This document shows positions 8,548 to 17,184 of a DNA stretch of 56,949 nucleotides, in pieces. The stretch is from Desulfobacterales bacterium (lineage in GTDB: Bacteria; Desulfobacterota; Desulfobacteria; Desulfobacterales; JARGFK01), in NCBI GenBank assembly GCA_029211065.1, contig JARGFK010000017.1, positions 1 through 56,949 of the forward strand, given 5' to 3'. Position numbers and translations under genes: made by a program. The stretch's first letter is position 1; each line of letters starts with the position of its first letter. The notes below the pieces were generated by a model. The model saw only the letters and a program-made list of their open reading frames with translations. It was not told the DNA's origin and did not search any database.

Positions 8548-9621
8548 ATGACGACTGCACGCATTGATCCCCATAAACTAATCGATTTTGCTACCGCCGT
8601 GTATACCGGTGCGGGGGTGCCGGCAGACGATGCCGCCCTGATTGCCGATACGCTGGTCCAGGCAGACCTTTGGGGACATCAGTCCCATGGCGTGTTGCGC
8701 CTTGGGTGGTATCTGGATCGGCTGCGCAACGGTGTCATGAAGCCCGTGACCCGGCACGAGTTTGTGGTGGATGCCGGCGCCATTGCCGTTATCGACGGCC
8801 ATGACGGCGTCGGGCATGTATTGACCCGCCAGGCTACGCACGACGCTGTCCGGCGCGCCAAAGCCCACGGCATTGGCGCTGTCGGACTGCGCAACTCCAA
8901 CCACTTCGGCACATGTATGTATTACACGCTCATGGGCGCCCGGGAGGGTTGCGTGACGATGCTGATGTCCAACGGCGGGCCCGCAATGGCGCCCTGGGGC
9001 GGGCGCAAGAAGATCATCGGCACCAATCCCTGGTCTATCGCCGCGCCGGCCGGCTGCTACGCGCCCTTCGTGATGGATATGGCCAACACGGGGGTTGCCC
9101 GCGGCAAGATTTATCTGGCCCGACAAAAACGCCAGCCCATCCCCCTGGGCTGGGCAATCAACTCAGCCGGAGAGCCCACCATCGATCCCCAGGAGGCCAT
9201 CGACGGCATCATCCTGCCCATGGCCGAACACAAAGGCTACGCCATTGCAGCGGCCATCGACTTGTTGTCGGGAGTGCTGACCGGCAGCGGCTTCCTGTCT
9301 GCCGTGCACAGTCCTTACAAGACGGCTGAAAAAAGCAACTGCGGACACTTCCTGCTGGCCATCAACATCGAAGCCTTTCAGCCGCTGGCGCAATTCACCG
9401 ATCGGATGGAACGGTTTGTCCGTGAGATCAAATCGGTCCCGCCGGCAAAGGGATTTGACGAAATATTCTATCCGGGTGAAATGGAAGCGCACAATGATGC
9501 CGGCAATCGCAGAGAGGGGTTGGCACTTCCGGACGACACCCTCGCCGACCTCAGGCGGATCGCCGGCGAAACCGGACTTGAAGAGAAGCTGCCTGAACCT
9601 AAGGTTAAATCTGAGTCGTAA
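8548..9621 (+). CDS. Ldh2/malate dehydrogenase-family oxidoreductase (copy 1)
   Basis: A 357-residue NAD(P)-dependent 2-hydroxyacid dehydrogenase of the type-2 malate/L-lactate dehydrogenase family, which also covers ureidoglycolate and sulfolactate dehydrogenases and is unrelated to the classical Rossmann LDH. Conserved blocks are LWGHQSHGVLRL, IGAVGLRNSNHFG, the nucleotide/substrate loop GTNPWSIAAP and the Lys-Gly-Tyr segment MAEHKGYAIA. AAAGGAG precedes the ATG. It lies 35 bases after the nitrilase remnant and about 220 bases before a second family member. The substrate is unknown; sulfolactate or malate would suit a sulfate reducer, but the sequence does not decide. Confidence 0.88.
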   Translation: MTTARIDPHKLIDFATAVYTGAGVPADDAALIADTLVQADLWGHQSHGVLRLGWYLDRLRNGVMKPVTRHEFVVDAGAIAVIDGHDGVGHVLTRQATHDAVRRAKAHGIGAVGLRNSNHFGTCMYYTLMGAREGCVTMLMSNGGPAMAPWGGRKKIIGTNPWSIAAPAGCYAPFVMDMANTGVARGKIYLARQKRQPIPLGWAINSAGEPTIDPQEAIDGIILPMAEHKGYAIAAAIDLLSGVLTGSGFLSAVHSPYKTAEKSNCGHFLLAINIEAFQPLAQFTDRMERFVREIKSVPPAKGFDEIFYPGEMEAHNDAGNRREGLALPDDTLADLRRIAGETGLEEKLPEPKVKSES

Positions 9622-9844
9622 CGCATATCGCCTGATAATCCCTCACAATGAAAGGGTACATCGGGGCAAATTTTTGCTCAAACCCCACCGAAGTTCTGAT
9701 TTCGTGTTGATTTATTACAACAGACTTGACAGCCTGGGCAGGATATATAATTAGATTATAAAAAATGGCTTTTACAGAAAAGATTTAACGGCATGCAAAC
9801 GGCCGATTGAAACTAATTAAAATCCTGAGAGGGGGAATGGTTCT

Positions 9845-10900
9845 ATGGGTGATAACCGCGTTTTTGCCATTGAAGCGCTGCGGCAATTTATTGTTCAAGC
9901 CTTTGCAGCAGCCGACGTACCTGCTGCTGAAGGAAAGATGGTAGCCGACAACCTGATTCATGCCGATCTTTGGGGAATCGGAACCCATGGCGTCAGTCGA
10001 TTCCCGATTTATCTAAAAAGAATTCAAGCCGGGGCAGTCAACCCTCGCCCTGAGATCAGGATCGACAATTCCTACCCTGCCGTACTGTCGGTGGACGGAG
10101 ATAACGGACTGGGCGCAGTCGTTACCGTAAAGGCGCTGGATGCGGCCATAGCGGCTGCCGATAAATTCGGATTATGCGCCGCAGGCATTAAAGGGAGCAA
10201 TCACTTTGGGGCCGCAGGATATTATTGTGATATGGGCGCAAGGGCGGACTTCATTACGATTGTATTGACGGATGCACCGCCGGCCATTCCCCCCTGGGGC
10301 GGAAAGGAACCCTATTTCGGCACCAACCCGATAGCTGTCGGTTTGCCCCGCAAGGGAAAACCGCCTGTGGTGCTTGACTTGGCGACCAGTATCGTTGCAA
10401 GGGGAAAGATCATCGAGGCCGCAGGGCGGGGCGAAAACATACCGGAGGGGTGGGCCCTGAACAAGGAAGGAACACCCACGACCAATTCCCGGGAGGCTTT
10501 GGCAGGAACGCTTTTGCCCATGGCCGGACCTAAGGGATATGCGCTTGCCCTGGCTGTCGAGCATTTGGCAGGGGTGCTGACCGGAGCCGCTTTTGGCCGG
10601 GACGTGGCCTGGCAGTATGGTGATAAACAGTCGCCGGCCAATGTCGGGCATATTATTATCGTGCTGAAAGCAGACGCCTTTATCGGCCTGGACGATTACC
10701 ATGAGCGCAACGAACGTTTTTTCCGGGAAATTAAAGCGTGCGAAAAAGCGGCCGGCATCAGCGAGATCTATCTGCCTGGAGAACGGGAGCGGATATTAGC
10801 GCAGACCTTAACAAAGAGCGGGATAGAAGTGCCCGGGGGTCTCGTGAAGGAATTCGAAACGATTGCCCGCCAATATGGGCTGTCCTTAGCCGGCGCATAG
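9845..10900 (+). CDS. Ldh2/malate dehydrogenase-family oxidoreductase (copy 2)
   Basis: A 351-residue paralogue of the preceding dehydrogenase with the same blocks: LWGIGTHGVSRFPIYL, AAGIKGSNHFGAAGYY, GTNPIAVGLPRKGK and MAGPKGYALALAVE. Clear divergence between the two copies (for example GTNPIAVG against GTNPWSIA) suggests different substrates rather than recent duplication. A strong GAGAGGGGG ribosome site precedes the ATG. A 223-base gap separates it from copy 1, so it may have its own promoter. A pair of large hairpins lies immediately downstream. Confidence 0.88.
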   Translation: MGDNRVFAIEALRQFIVQAFAAADVPAAEGKMVADNLIHADLWGIGTHGVSRFPIYLKRIQAGAVNPRPEIRIDNSYPAVLSVDGDNGLGAVVTVKALDAAIAAADKFGLCAAGIKGSNHFGAAGYYCDMGARADFITIVLTDAPPAIPPWGGKEPYFGTNPIAVGLPRKGKPPVVLDLATSIVARGKIIEAAGRGENIPEGWALNKEGTPTTNSREALAGTLLPMAGPKGYALALAVEHLAGVLTGAAFGRDVAWQYGDKQSPANVGHIIIVLKADAFIGLDDYHERNERFFREIKACEKAAGISEIYLPGERERILAQTLTKSGIEVPGGLVKEFETIARQYGLSLAGA

Positions 10901-10928
10901 GCACATTTTTATACAACGAAATGATTGA

Positions 10929-11029
10929 TTATACCGCTTTCCATAATAAAGTTCCGAAACAATGAATTGCGGTATAAGCGGTTGTAAAAGAAAACGTTGG
11001 GATAACGGAACGTTTTTTTGACAACCGCT
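10929..11029. repeat. Two adjacent long inverted repeats (regulatory hairpins)
   Basis: First hairpin: TTATACCGC (10929-10937) pairs exactly with GCGGTATAA (10969-10977). Second, longer hairpin: arms from about 10977 and up to 11029 share AGCGGTTGT and an inner AAAACGTT, with a few mismatches, around the loop GGGATAACGG, and include a seven-T run at 11013-11019. The two share the AGCGG junction, so they could be alternative folds. Position just downstream of the dehydrogenase and about 40 bases before the ferredoxin-like gene suits an attenuator or terminator; a mobile inverted-repeat sequence is the alternative. Confidence 0.6.
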
Positions 11030-11066
11030 ATAGAAGCAAGCGAAATAATTATACAGGAGGAAGAAA

Positions 11067-11813
11067 ATGCTCGTAGATCAGGAAAAATGTATCGGGTGCG
11101 GCGTGTGTGTCCCCTATTGTCCGGCGGCAGCAATCTCCGTGGTGGATGAAAAGGCATCCATAGATCAGGAAGCCTGCCTGGAGTGCGGCAACTGCTTTCG
11201 AAATGATGTGGTTCCTTGTCCGACAGAGGCTTTTTACGAGAAGCCGGGCATTTACGAGGAGCCCCGGGGCATACGCCGATTTTTCAGCGATCCGACCACG
11301 ACGCACTCGGTTACGAAAGTCCCGGGTAGAGGCACTGAAGAAGTCAAGACCAACGATGTGACCGGCAGGATCTGTCGGGGAGAAATCGGCGTTGCGGTGG
11401 AATTGGGACGGCCGTGTCTGGGCACCAGCATGACGGAGTTTGAAAAGATGACCACGGCGCTGGCGGCAATAGGGGTTGTCTTTGAAGAGGCCAATCCGCT
11501 GACCCAGCTCTTGATCGATAAAAAAAAGGGAATAATCGATCCCAAATATAAAAATGAAAAGCTTGTTTCCGCAATTGTTGAATTTTCTGCGCCGATAGAA
11601 AGACTAACCAAAATAATGGAAACAATCAAGGAAGCGGCCAAAAGCCTTGATACCGTTTTTTCTTTGGATCTGATCTGCTGCTTTGAAGCGGACGGCACCC
11701 TGCCGGTGCTGCCGGTTCTTCAAAATATGGGTATCAAACCGCGGGTGAACTCCAAGGTCAATCTGGGACTTGGACGGCCCTATAAAATTATCAGACAACC
11801 GCAGGAGGTTTAA
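11067..11813 (+). CDS. Ferredoxin-like protein with a C-terminal domain of unknown function
   Basis: A 248-residue protein. Residues 8-19 hold a standard [4Fe-4S] motif (CIGCGVCVPYCP). A second cluster motif, CLECGNC followed by seven residues and then CP, has an unusual spacing before its last Cys (the usual spacing is three). From about residue 95 on there is an alpha/beta domain I do not recognise, with VAVELGRPCLG and later MGIKPRVNSKVNLGLG. The latter stretch resembles part of the next protein (EIKPHSVNLSLDIWG), suggesting related domains. AGGAGG precedes the ATG. The two genes are six bases apart and surely cotranscribed. An electron-transfer or sensing role with the upstream dehydrogenases is possible but unproven. 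Confidence 0.75.
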   Translation: MLVDQEKCIGCGVCVPYCPAAAISVVDEKASIDQEACLECGNCFRNDVVPCPTEAFYEKPGIYEEPRGIRRFFSDPTTTHSVTKVPGRGTEEVKTNDVTGRICRGEIGVAVELGRPCLGTSMTEFEKMTTALAAIGVVFEEANPLTQLLIDKKKGIIDPKYKNEKLVSAIVEFSAPIERLTKIMETIKEAAKSLDTVFSLDLICCFEADGTLPVLPVLQNMGIKPRVNSKVNLGLGRPYKIIRQPQEV

Positions 11814-11819
11814 TTCATT

Positions 11820-12449
11820 ATGACACACACATTGCATCGCCGCGGCACGGACGAGTCCCTGAAAAACGATTATGTTCTGCTGGTGACCGCAGCCTCCGGC
11901 ATTAATCATGTCGGATCATTGGATAAACTGCGCAAGGTTCTTGAAGTAATATGGGAGGTGGGTCCCGCGAATGTGGGGTCACAGCATCTGGGAACAATCC
12001 TTCAAGGTTACAGTCTTGAAGAAATCAAGGCTGCATTAAACGAAGTTCCGCGCATTCGCTGTGCTTTCTCCAGCAAAGAGAAAGTACGCGAAATAATCCG
12101 CCGTTTAAAGGAATTGGACCTGGGGATATCCGTTACCGTAGAAGGACCTACAACAGATATCGTTGAGATGAGCAACGAAATGGAGATCAAGCCGCATTCG
12201 GTGAATTTATCCCTGGATATCTGGGGGAAAAAGGAAGACCTGCCCTCCGAAGAAATTCTGGAGTTTGTCACCATGTGCGGCCACGGACTTGTATCCCAAT
12301 ATTTGGTGAAGGAAGTAACCGAAGACGTAAAAAACGGCAAAAAAACCCCGGAAAAAGCTGCAGTGGAAATCGGCATACCGTGCGTATGCGGCATATATAA
12401 TCCGGACAGGGCAATAGAGCTGTTGCAAAAATACGTTCCCCAAAAGTAG
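11820..12449 (+). CDS. Conserved hypothetical protein, partner of the ferredoxin-like gene
   Basis: A 209-residue soluble protein without recognised domain, signal peptide or membrane helix. The N-terminal part (about 20-75) reads like a helical regulator-type segment (DKLRKVLEVIWEVGPANVG). The middle part has a beta-alpha-beta pattern (RCAFSSKEKVREIIRRLKE ... IKPHSVNLSLDIWG) resembling the C-terminal domain of the upstream protein. The last third has two close cysteines (IPCVCGIYN) and a conserved-looking CGHGLVSQYLV. A strong GCAGGAGG overlaps the end of the preceding gene. It probably acts together with the ferredoxin-like protein. No function can be named. Confidence 0.72.
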   Translation: MTHTLHRRGTDESLKNDYVLLVTAASGINHVGSLDKLRKVLEVIWEVGPANVGSQHLGTILQGYSLEEIKAALNEVPRIRCAFSSKEKVREIIRRLKELDLGISVTVEGPTTDIVEMSNEMEIKPHSVNLSLDIWGKKEDLPSEEILEFVTMCGHGLVSQYLVKEVTEDVKNGKKTPEKAAVEIGIPCVCGIYNPDRAIELLQKYVPQK

Positions 12450-12558
12450 TTTTTGCCCGGCTACTGCAAAAGGCCGCTGAAGATATCGCTAATGTTAAAG
12501 AGGGGGAACCTGACAGGATGCGTTTGGTTCCCGCCGGCCCGGCGCCAGCCTTAAACCT

Positions 12559-15069
12559 TTAAACCTCCCCCTCCGGTCCAAAAGGCTTTAAGCCCACTAT
12601 CAGGCGGGGCAGGAGGGTTAATGCCGCCACCAGGGCCACGGTCATGGCAAATCCCGTTAACAAACCGAAATAGATCGTCGGGATAAAATTGGATAGGGAC
12701 AGGATCGAAAAGCCTATAATGATGGTCAGGGAAGTGTAGAACATGGCATTGCCGATGCTGCCGTGACACCGGTACATGGTATTCAAATAGCTCCGGTTTT
12801 TGGCAAATTCGCGCTTAAATCGATAAATGTAGTGGATGGTGTTGTCCACGGCAATGCCGATGCTCACAGCCACGATCGTAATGGTCATCATGTCCAGCGG
12901 GGTTCCGGTCAGCCCGAGAACACCCAGTACCGACAGCGAAGAGATCAAGTTGGGAATAATGGCAATAATCGTTATTTTCAAGGAACGAAACAGCACCATG
13001 AACATGGCCATCAGCAGCAGGACCGTTAGACCGATGGTTTTGATTTGGGAATAAAAGAGACTTTGCAGCATGTTGTTATAAAGTACGATCATGCTGGTCA
13101 GGCGAAACTGGTCCTTTTCCAGAGAGAGTTTGTTTAGCAGATCCGATTGAACTTTTTTTAAAAAAGCATCCCGACGAAGTGTTTCCAGTGAATCCACAAT
13201 CCGAATGGAAATTCGCGCCTGATTATCTTTTATCGACACATAGGGGTCCACCAGGATTTTCCTGGATTCTTCGGGCAATTCGTTGAACAAAAGGGCCAGT
13301 TCAAAATTATCCAAAGACCGTCCGTCAAAAAGCTGCGAGGCGACCTTCAACATCGTGGCCAGGGACAAAACCTTTCCGGTCTCCTCCATGCGATCAAGAT
13401 GGTCATGGATTCTTTCGATAAGCGCCAGTTTGTCTTGTGTAAACCAATACCGTTTCGTATCCTGCGCAGTGGTTTCCTTGAATTCTTCGAAGGCGTTAAA
13501 CTCGTTATCTTCCTTAGCGCCGCTGACCGCTTCTGACGGATTCGGCGTTATGTCCTTGAAGTTGACAACGACATCCAGCGGATAGGTGCCGCCCAGCTCA
13601 CGATCAATAAACTGCATGCCCCGGTATATTTCCGTTGATTTTTTAAAATAATTGATAAAACTGTTTTCCACCTCAAGACGCGAAACCCCCCAGCCGATCA
13701 GCAGCGTCATCACCAGGGCCGTGGCAAATATCATTTTGCCGTATTTTTCAGTGATACGCGCAAAAAAAGAGGTGATGAAGACCCCGAAGGGCCTTTCGAT
13801 GTCGGGCGCCGTCTTCGGCAGGCAAAGCAGACCGGCAGGGAAGAAGGTGAAGGTGACGGCCAGCGAAACACAAAGCCCCATGACCATCATCCACCCGAAA
13901 TTGATGATCGGAAGAATGTCACAAACCAGCAGTGAGCTGAAACCCGCGATGGTGGTCAGGCAGGAAAACAGACACGGCAGAAAAATAACCCGGACACTCT
14001 CACGTATCAGGTCCCTGTTTTCAATTTCAGGCTGGTTCCTTAGAAGTTCACGATAGCGCACAATCAGATGGATGGTAAAGGACATGGTGATAATCAGCTG
14101 CAGCGATATGAAATTGGAAGAAATGACGGTTACCTCCCAACCGAAAATTCCGAGAAAACCGATCATGACAACCGTCGAAAAAGCGCAACAGGACATGGGC
14201 AAAACGACCCAGCGCCATTTCTTAAAAATAACACCCAGCGTAAAAACCAAAAAAAACAACATCCCAAGGCCAAAAACCTTAAGATCGCTCTTTATATAAG
14301 AAATCATGTCGTCAACGACCATCGGAACCCCGCCCAGAAACAGAGCGGCCTCGGAACGATGACGGTCCATAATCTTCCGGACCGTCACAATATCTTCATG
14401 TTGCAGCGTTCGCCTTCGGTCTTGATGCTGTTTGTATTGCGCCGATAACTTTTCCAGCTCGGAAGCTTCGGCCGGCGTCAGTGTTCCTTCGTATTTTTTT
14501 TCATGCAACTGTGACCGCCGATTCACCACCGCCTCATATTTTTCCTCCCGGGCATAATTAATGACCAGGGCCGTTGTCTTCATGTCCGGGCTTACCAGCA
14601 TTTGTTGATATATGGGACTTTCCGCAAATTCTAGCCGAGCCAGTTCCAGCTCCACATCCGCTGATTCGAGGTTTTTGACGGCGCTTCTGATTTCTTTAAG
14701 GGAAATCGGCGGACTCCTGAGCAGGGGTACGTCCAGGATCGTAATAACAGAGGCCACCCTGTCCATCTGCTTCAATTCATCCCGTAATTTTTTTAAATTA
14801 CCCAGCACGCGGTTGGAAAAAAGATCTTCATGGGGGGTGTAAGTGAGCAACAGAAATTCGGCGGTTTCATAGCGGGAGATTATTTTGCGGAAATAGCGCA
14901 GGTCCTCATCGTGTTCAAGGATCAATGAATCCGCGGAAGCGTCGAGCCGGAAATCCCTGGTAAAATATCCTAGTATGGCAAAAACCGCCAGGAGTATCAA
15001 AATCACGATTTTGGGCCGGCTTAAAACGAGCTTGCTGTATAACCCCAGGAACGAATGGCTATTTGACAT
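12559..15069 (-). CDS. RND/MMPL-family exporter (HpnN-like)
   Basis: An 836-residue inner-membrane RND transporter of the MMPL/HAE3 type, with two halves. Each has one leading helix (residues about 18-38 and 440-460), a large periplasmic loop, then a block of five helices with sterol-sensing-like character. The motif DNTIHYIYRFKRE after the GIAVD segment in the second half is characteristic. The family moves lipids, hopanoids or other hydrophobic molecules towards the outer membrane. It sits directly downstream of mlaC and mlaA on the same strand, 64 bases from mlaC. This arrangement suggests lipid traffic across the periplasm, with MlaC as shuttle and MlaA in the outer membrane. No hopanoid biosynthesis genes are in view. 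Confidence 0.85.
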   Translation of the reverse strand: MSNSHSFLGLYSKLVLSRPKIVILILLAVFAILGYFTRDFRLDASADSLILEHDEDLRYFRKIISRYETAEFLLLTYTPHEDLFSNRVLGNLKKLRDELKQMDRVASVITILDVPLLRSPPISLKEIRSAVKNLESADVELELARLEFAESPIYQQMLVSPDMKTTALVINYAREEKYEAVVNRRSQLHEKKYEGTLTPAEASELEKLSAQYKQHQDRRRTLQHEDIVTVRKIMDRHRSEAALFLGGVPMVVDDMISYIKSDLKVFGLGMLFFLVFTLGVIFKKWRWVVLPMSCCAFSTVVMIGFLGIFGWEVTVISSNFISLQLIITMSFTIHLIVRYRELLRNQPEIENRDLIRESVRVIFLPCLFSCLTTIAGFSSLLVCDILPIINFGWMMVMGLCVSLAVTFTFFPAGLLCLPKTAPDIERPFGVFITSFFARITEKYGKMIFATALVMTLLIGWGVSRLEVENSFINYFKKSTEIYRGMQFIDRELGGTYPLDVVVNFKDITPNPSEAVSGAKEDNEFNAFEEFKETTAQDTKRYWFTQDKLALIERIHDHLDRMEETGKVLSLATMLKVASQLFDGRSLDNFELALLFNELPEESRKILVDPYVSIKDNQARISIRIVDSLETLRRDAFLKKVQSDLLNKLSLEKDQFRLTSMIVLYNNMLQSLFYSQIKTIGLTVLLLMAMFMVLFRSLKITIIAIIPNLISSLSVLGVLGLTGTPLDMMTITIVAVSIGIAVDNTIHYIYRFKREFAKNRSYLNTMYRCHGSIGNAMFYTSLTIIIGFSILSLSNFIPTIYFGLLTGFAMTVALVAALTLLPRLIVGLKPFGPEGEV

Positions 15070-15133
15070 CAGTTGAGATCCAAGTCATATGGGTTGCCGT
15101 CAGTTTGTCGGAACAAGATATGTCGCTTTTTCC

Positions 15134-15736
15134 TTATTTGGAAGATTCACTTTCGTTTTGCACTATCTTTTCCTTCAACTTGCGAATGAGATCGGCGCTG
15201 GAACCCTCTTTTAATATCTGGTTGTATTGAAGCCCGTATGATTTAACAATACTCACATCCTGTATCTCAACATCGTAGACCCGCCACTTGTCGCTGCTTT
15301 TATACAGCTTATATAAAATTTTAATGGGTTCGTCTTTTGTTGCCGCGCGGGTCAGCATATAAACCTTTTTTTCCTCCTGGACCGGTTCCTCAAATGAAAC
15401 CGTTGCGTCAACCGCCAGTTCCAGCTGGTTGAGATAAATGCCCTGCATCTGTTTAATAAACAGATCCGTAAATTCCGCTCTTTGCTGTTCATTCAAATTG
15501 GTCCAGTGTGTTTGGCCCAAAGTGAGTTTTGCCATCAGCGGCAAATTAAAAATCCGGTTGACCACATCCATAACCTGTTTTTTTTTGTCTTCCTTGCCTA
15601 AATCACTGGTGCGGACAATCTTTAATACCTTGTCGACGTTTTCCCGGATCAGTTGGCCCACTTCCTGAACATCGCTGGAAAGTACCGGCTGAGCAAAAAA
15701 CGCTAAAAGGAAAATGAGCAAGCATATTTTTTTCAT
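15134..15736 (-). CDS. mlaC: MlaC/Ttg2D-family periplasmic phospholipid-binding protein
   Basis: A 200-residue exported protein. Residues 1-20 are a signal peptide (MKKICLLIFLLAFFAQPVLS), followed by the MlaC domain with the LTLGQTHWTNLNEQQRAEFTDLF block near 75-97 and the C-terminal DVEIQDVSIVKSYGLQYNQIL segment. MlaC carries phospholipids across the periplasm between the inner-membrane complex and MlaA. The gene starts three bases after mlaA stops, with GGGAG before the ATG. Instead of mlaFED, an RND exporter gene follows, so the energising partner may differ from that of E. coli. Confidence 0.9.
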   Translation of the reverse strand: MKKICLLIFLLAFFAQPVLSSDVQEVGQLIRENVDKVLKIVRTSDLGKEDKKKQVMDVVNRIFNLPLMAKLTLGQTHWTNLNEQQRAEFTDLFIKQMQGIYLNQLELAVDATVSFEEPVQEEKKVYMLTRAATKDEPIKILYKLYKSSDKWRVYDVEIQDVSIVKSYGLQYNQILKEGSSADLIRKLKEKIVQNESESSK

Positions 15737-15739
15737 ATA

Positions 15740-16840
15740 TTACTCCCTGATTCTGGCATCCCGGTTTTGTTTATAGGAATCTCTCATCAACGTATAGGGA
15801 TCCAGGGCTTCTTTTTTTAAGTTTTCATAGACACCGATACGCAAGGATGTCTTATTGACGGTCTCCAGAATAAAGGCGCCCCAAAATATCGGGTTTACGA
15901 CCTGGCTGCCCTGGTAAATAAAATTGATGGGGTGTAAAAACGTATCCGGTACAAGCCCCACGGTGTCCCGCAGATTGGATGGTCCCAATAAAGGCAACTG
16001 CAGGGGGGCCCCGTCACCTGCGCCATAATGACCGAGGGTTTGGCCGAAATCCTCTTCATAAGGTTTGAGGTCGCACCATTCATCGGCCGGGTCAAAAAGC
16101 CCCAAAATTCCCACCGTTGTATTTACCACAAAACGTGCGGTTTCTATCCCCACTCGCTTTAGTTTTCCCTGGAGCACGTTATTAACAAACCGGACAGGAA
16201 AGCTCAAGTTTTTAAAAAATCGACTAATGCCGACCCTTCCCCCTTCCGGTATAACGGCCCCATACCCGCTTGCCACCGGTTTTAGAATCCAGAAATACAG
16301 CTTGTCGTTAACGTTAAACATGAAACGATTATAACCGCCCAAAGGGTCGGAAACATCTTTTTCCTGGGTGTCCAGCGTTACATCGCCGAATTCTTTTTCA
16401 AATGCGTTAAAATCTTCCGCCCCCGTTTTTTCCTGAGCAAAGATATAACGATCGGGGATAAGATTCATCCTGTCGCTGCTGTTATCATCCTGGCTGCAAC
16501 ACTCTTGATATTCCGCTATGGGGCTGAATGAAATATCGGACATGGTGTTTCCCGGACCATTCTGATCTGCCCAAAAAGAGGCGCTGACAAGATGTCTTTC
16601 GGCGTTATCTGGCGTTTGAGTTGATGTTGAGTCAAATACCGATGAAACATCTGTATTCGGAGAAAATGGCTCATTTTTCAGTCTCTCTGTTCCACTTCCA
16701 ACGTCCGTATAAATCGTGGCAGCTTCATCCGAGGAGTGCCCCAAAGACTGTGTTGACGATTTAATTCCCGTTGCAGCACACCCGGTAAAAACAAGCGCCA
16801 ATAAAAGGGAAACGGTAAAGCAAAGCTTTTTCATTGACAT
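15740..16840 (-). CDS. mlaA: MlaA/VacJ-family outer-membrane lipoprotein with long N-terminal linker
   Basis: A lipoprotein beginning MSMKKLCF with the lipobox LVFTGC near residue 20. The conserved MlaA domain (DPLGGYNRFMFNVNDKLYFWILKPVASGY onward) begins only after roughly 130 residues of polar, probably unstructured linker; usual MlaA proteins have a very short one. The rest shows RFVVNTTVGILGLFDPA, DFGQTLGHYG and LPLLGPSNLRDTVG. MlaA sits in the inner face of the outer membrane and removes misplaced phospholipids. The start is uncertain: ATG at 16840 or 16834 gives a proper signal, while a GTG at 16861 would add seven residues. No strong ribosome site distinguishes them. First gene of the mlaA-mlaC-RND operon. 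Confidence 0.88.
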   Translation of the reverse strand: MSMKKLCFTVSLLLALVFTGCAATGIKSSTQSLGHSSDEAATIYTDVGSGTERLKNEPFSPNTDVSSVFDSTSTQTPDNAERHLVSASFWADQNGPGNTMSDISFSPIAEYQECCSQDDNSSDRMNLIPDRYIFAQEKTGAEDFNAFEKEFGDVTLDTQEKDVSDPLGGYNRFMFNVNDKLYFWILKPVASGYGAVIPEGGRVGISRFFKNLSFPVRFVNNVLQGKLKRVGIETARFVVNTTVGILGLFDPADEWCDLKPYEEDFGQTLGHYGAGDGAPLQLPLLGPSNLRDTVGLVPDTFLHPINFIYQGSQVVNPIFWGAFILETVNKTSLRIGVYENLKKEALDPYTLMRDSYKQNRDARIRE

Positions 16841-17184
16841 TTGATTAGGATTTGAGGCCACAGTTGAATCTCGTATTATGATTTAAGCAAATCGGAAAAA
16901 ACAAACAACCAGCTATGTGGTGATATTTTGTCTCGTTCCAGCTGATGGTTATCCGTCAGACTTCTTACTATAAGATAAAATGTAAGTCAATTTACCGTTG
17001 CCGTCGGCAAGTCCGGCTGAAGTGACAATTGACACCCCGACGCATGTCTGATATTTGGAATTTTTCATGTTCCGGCCAAGGCGGTTTTGTCATACGGTCG
17101 GCCTGGGCGATATGCCCATACAGTTTTAAAGACACCCCGCATAAAAGAAACTTATGAAACGATTAACACGCATCATTAGAGATT
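16841..17184. other. Divergent intergenic region between mlaA and the histidine phosphatase
   Basis: About 340 bases with no coding frame of note. It must hold promoters for both directions, but none with a good -35/-10 pair could be picked out. Several AT-rich patches are present. Confidence 0.5.
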
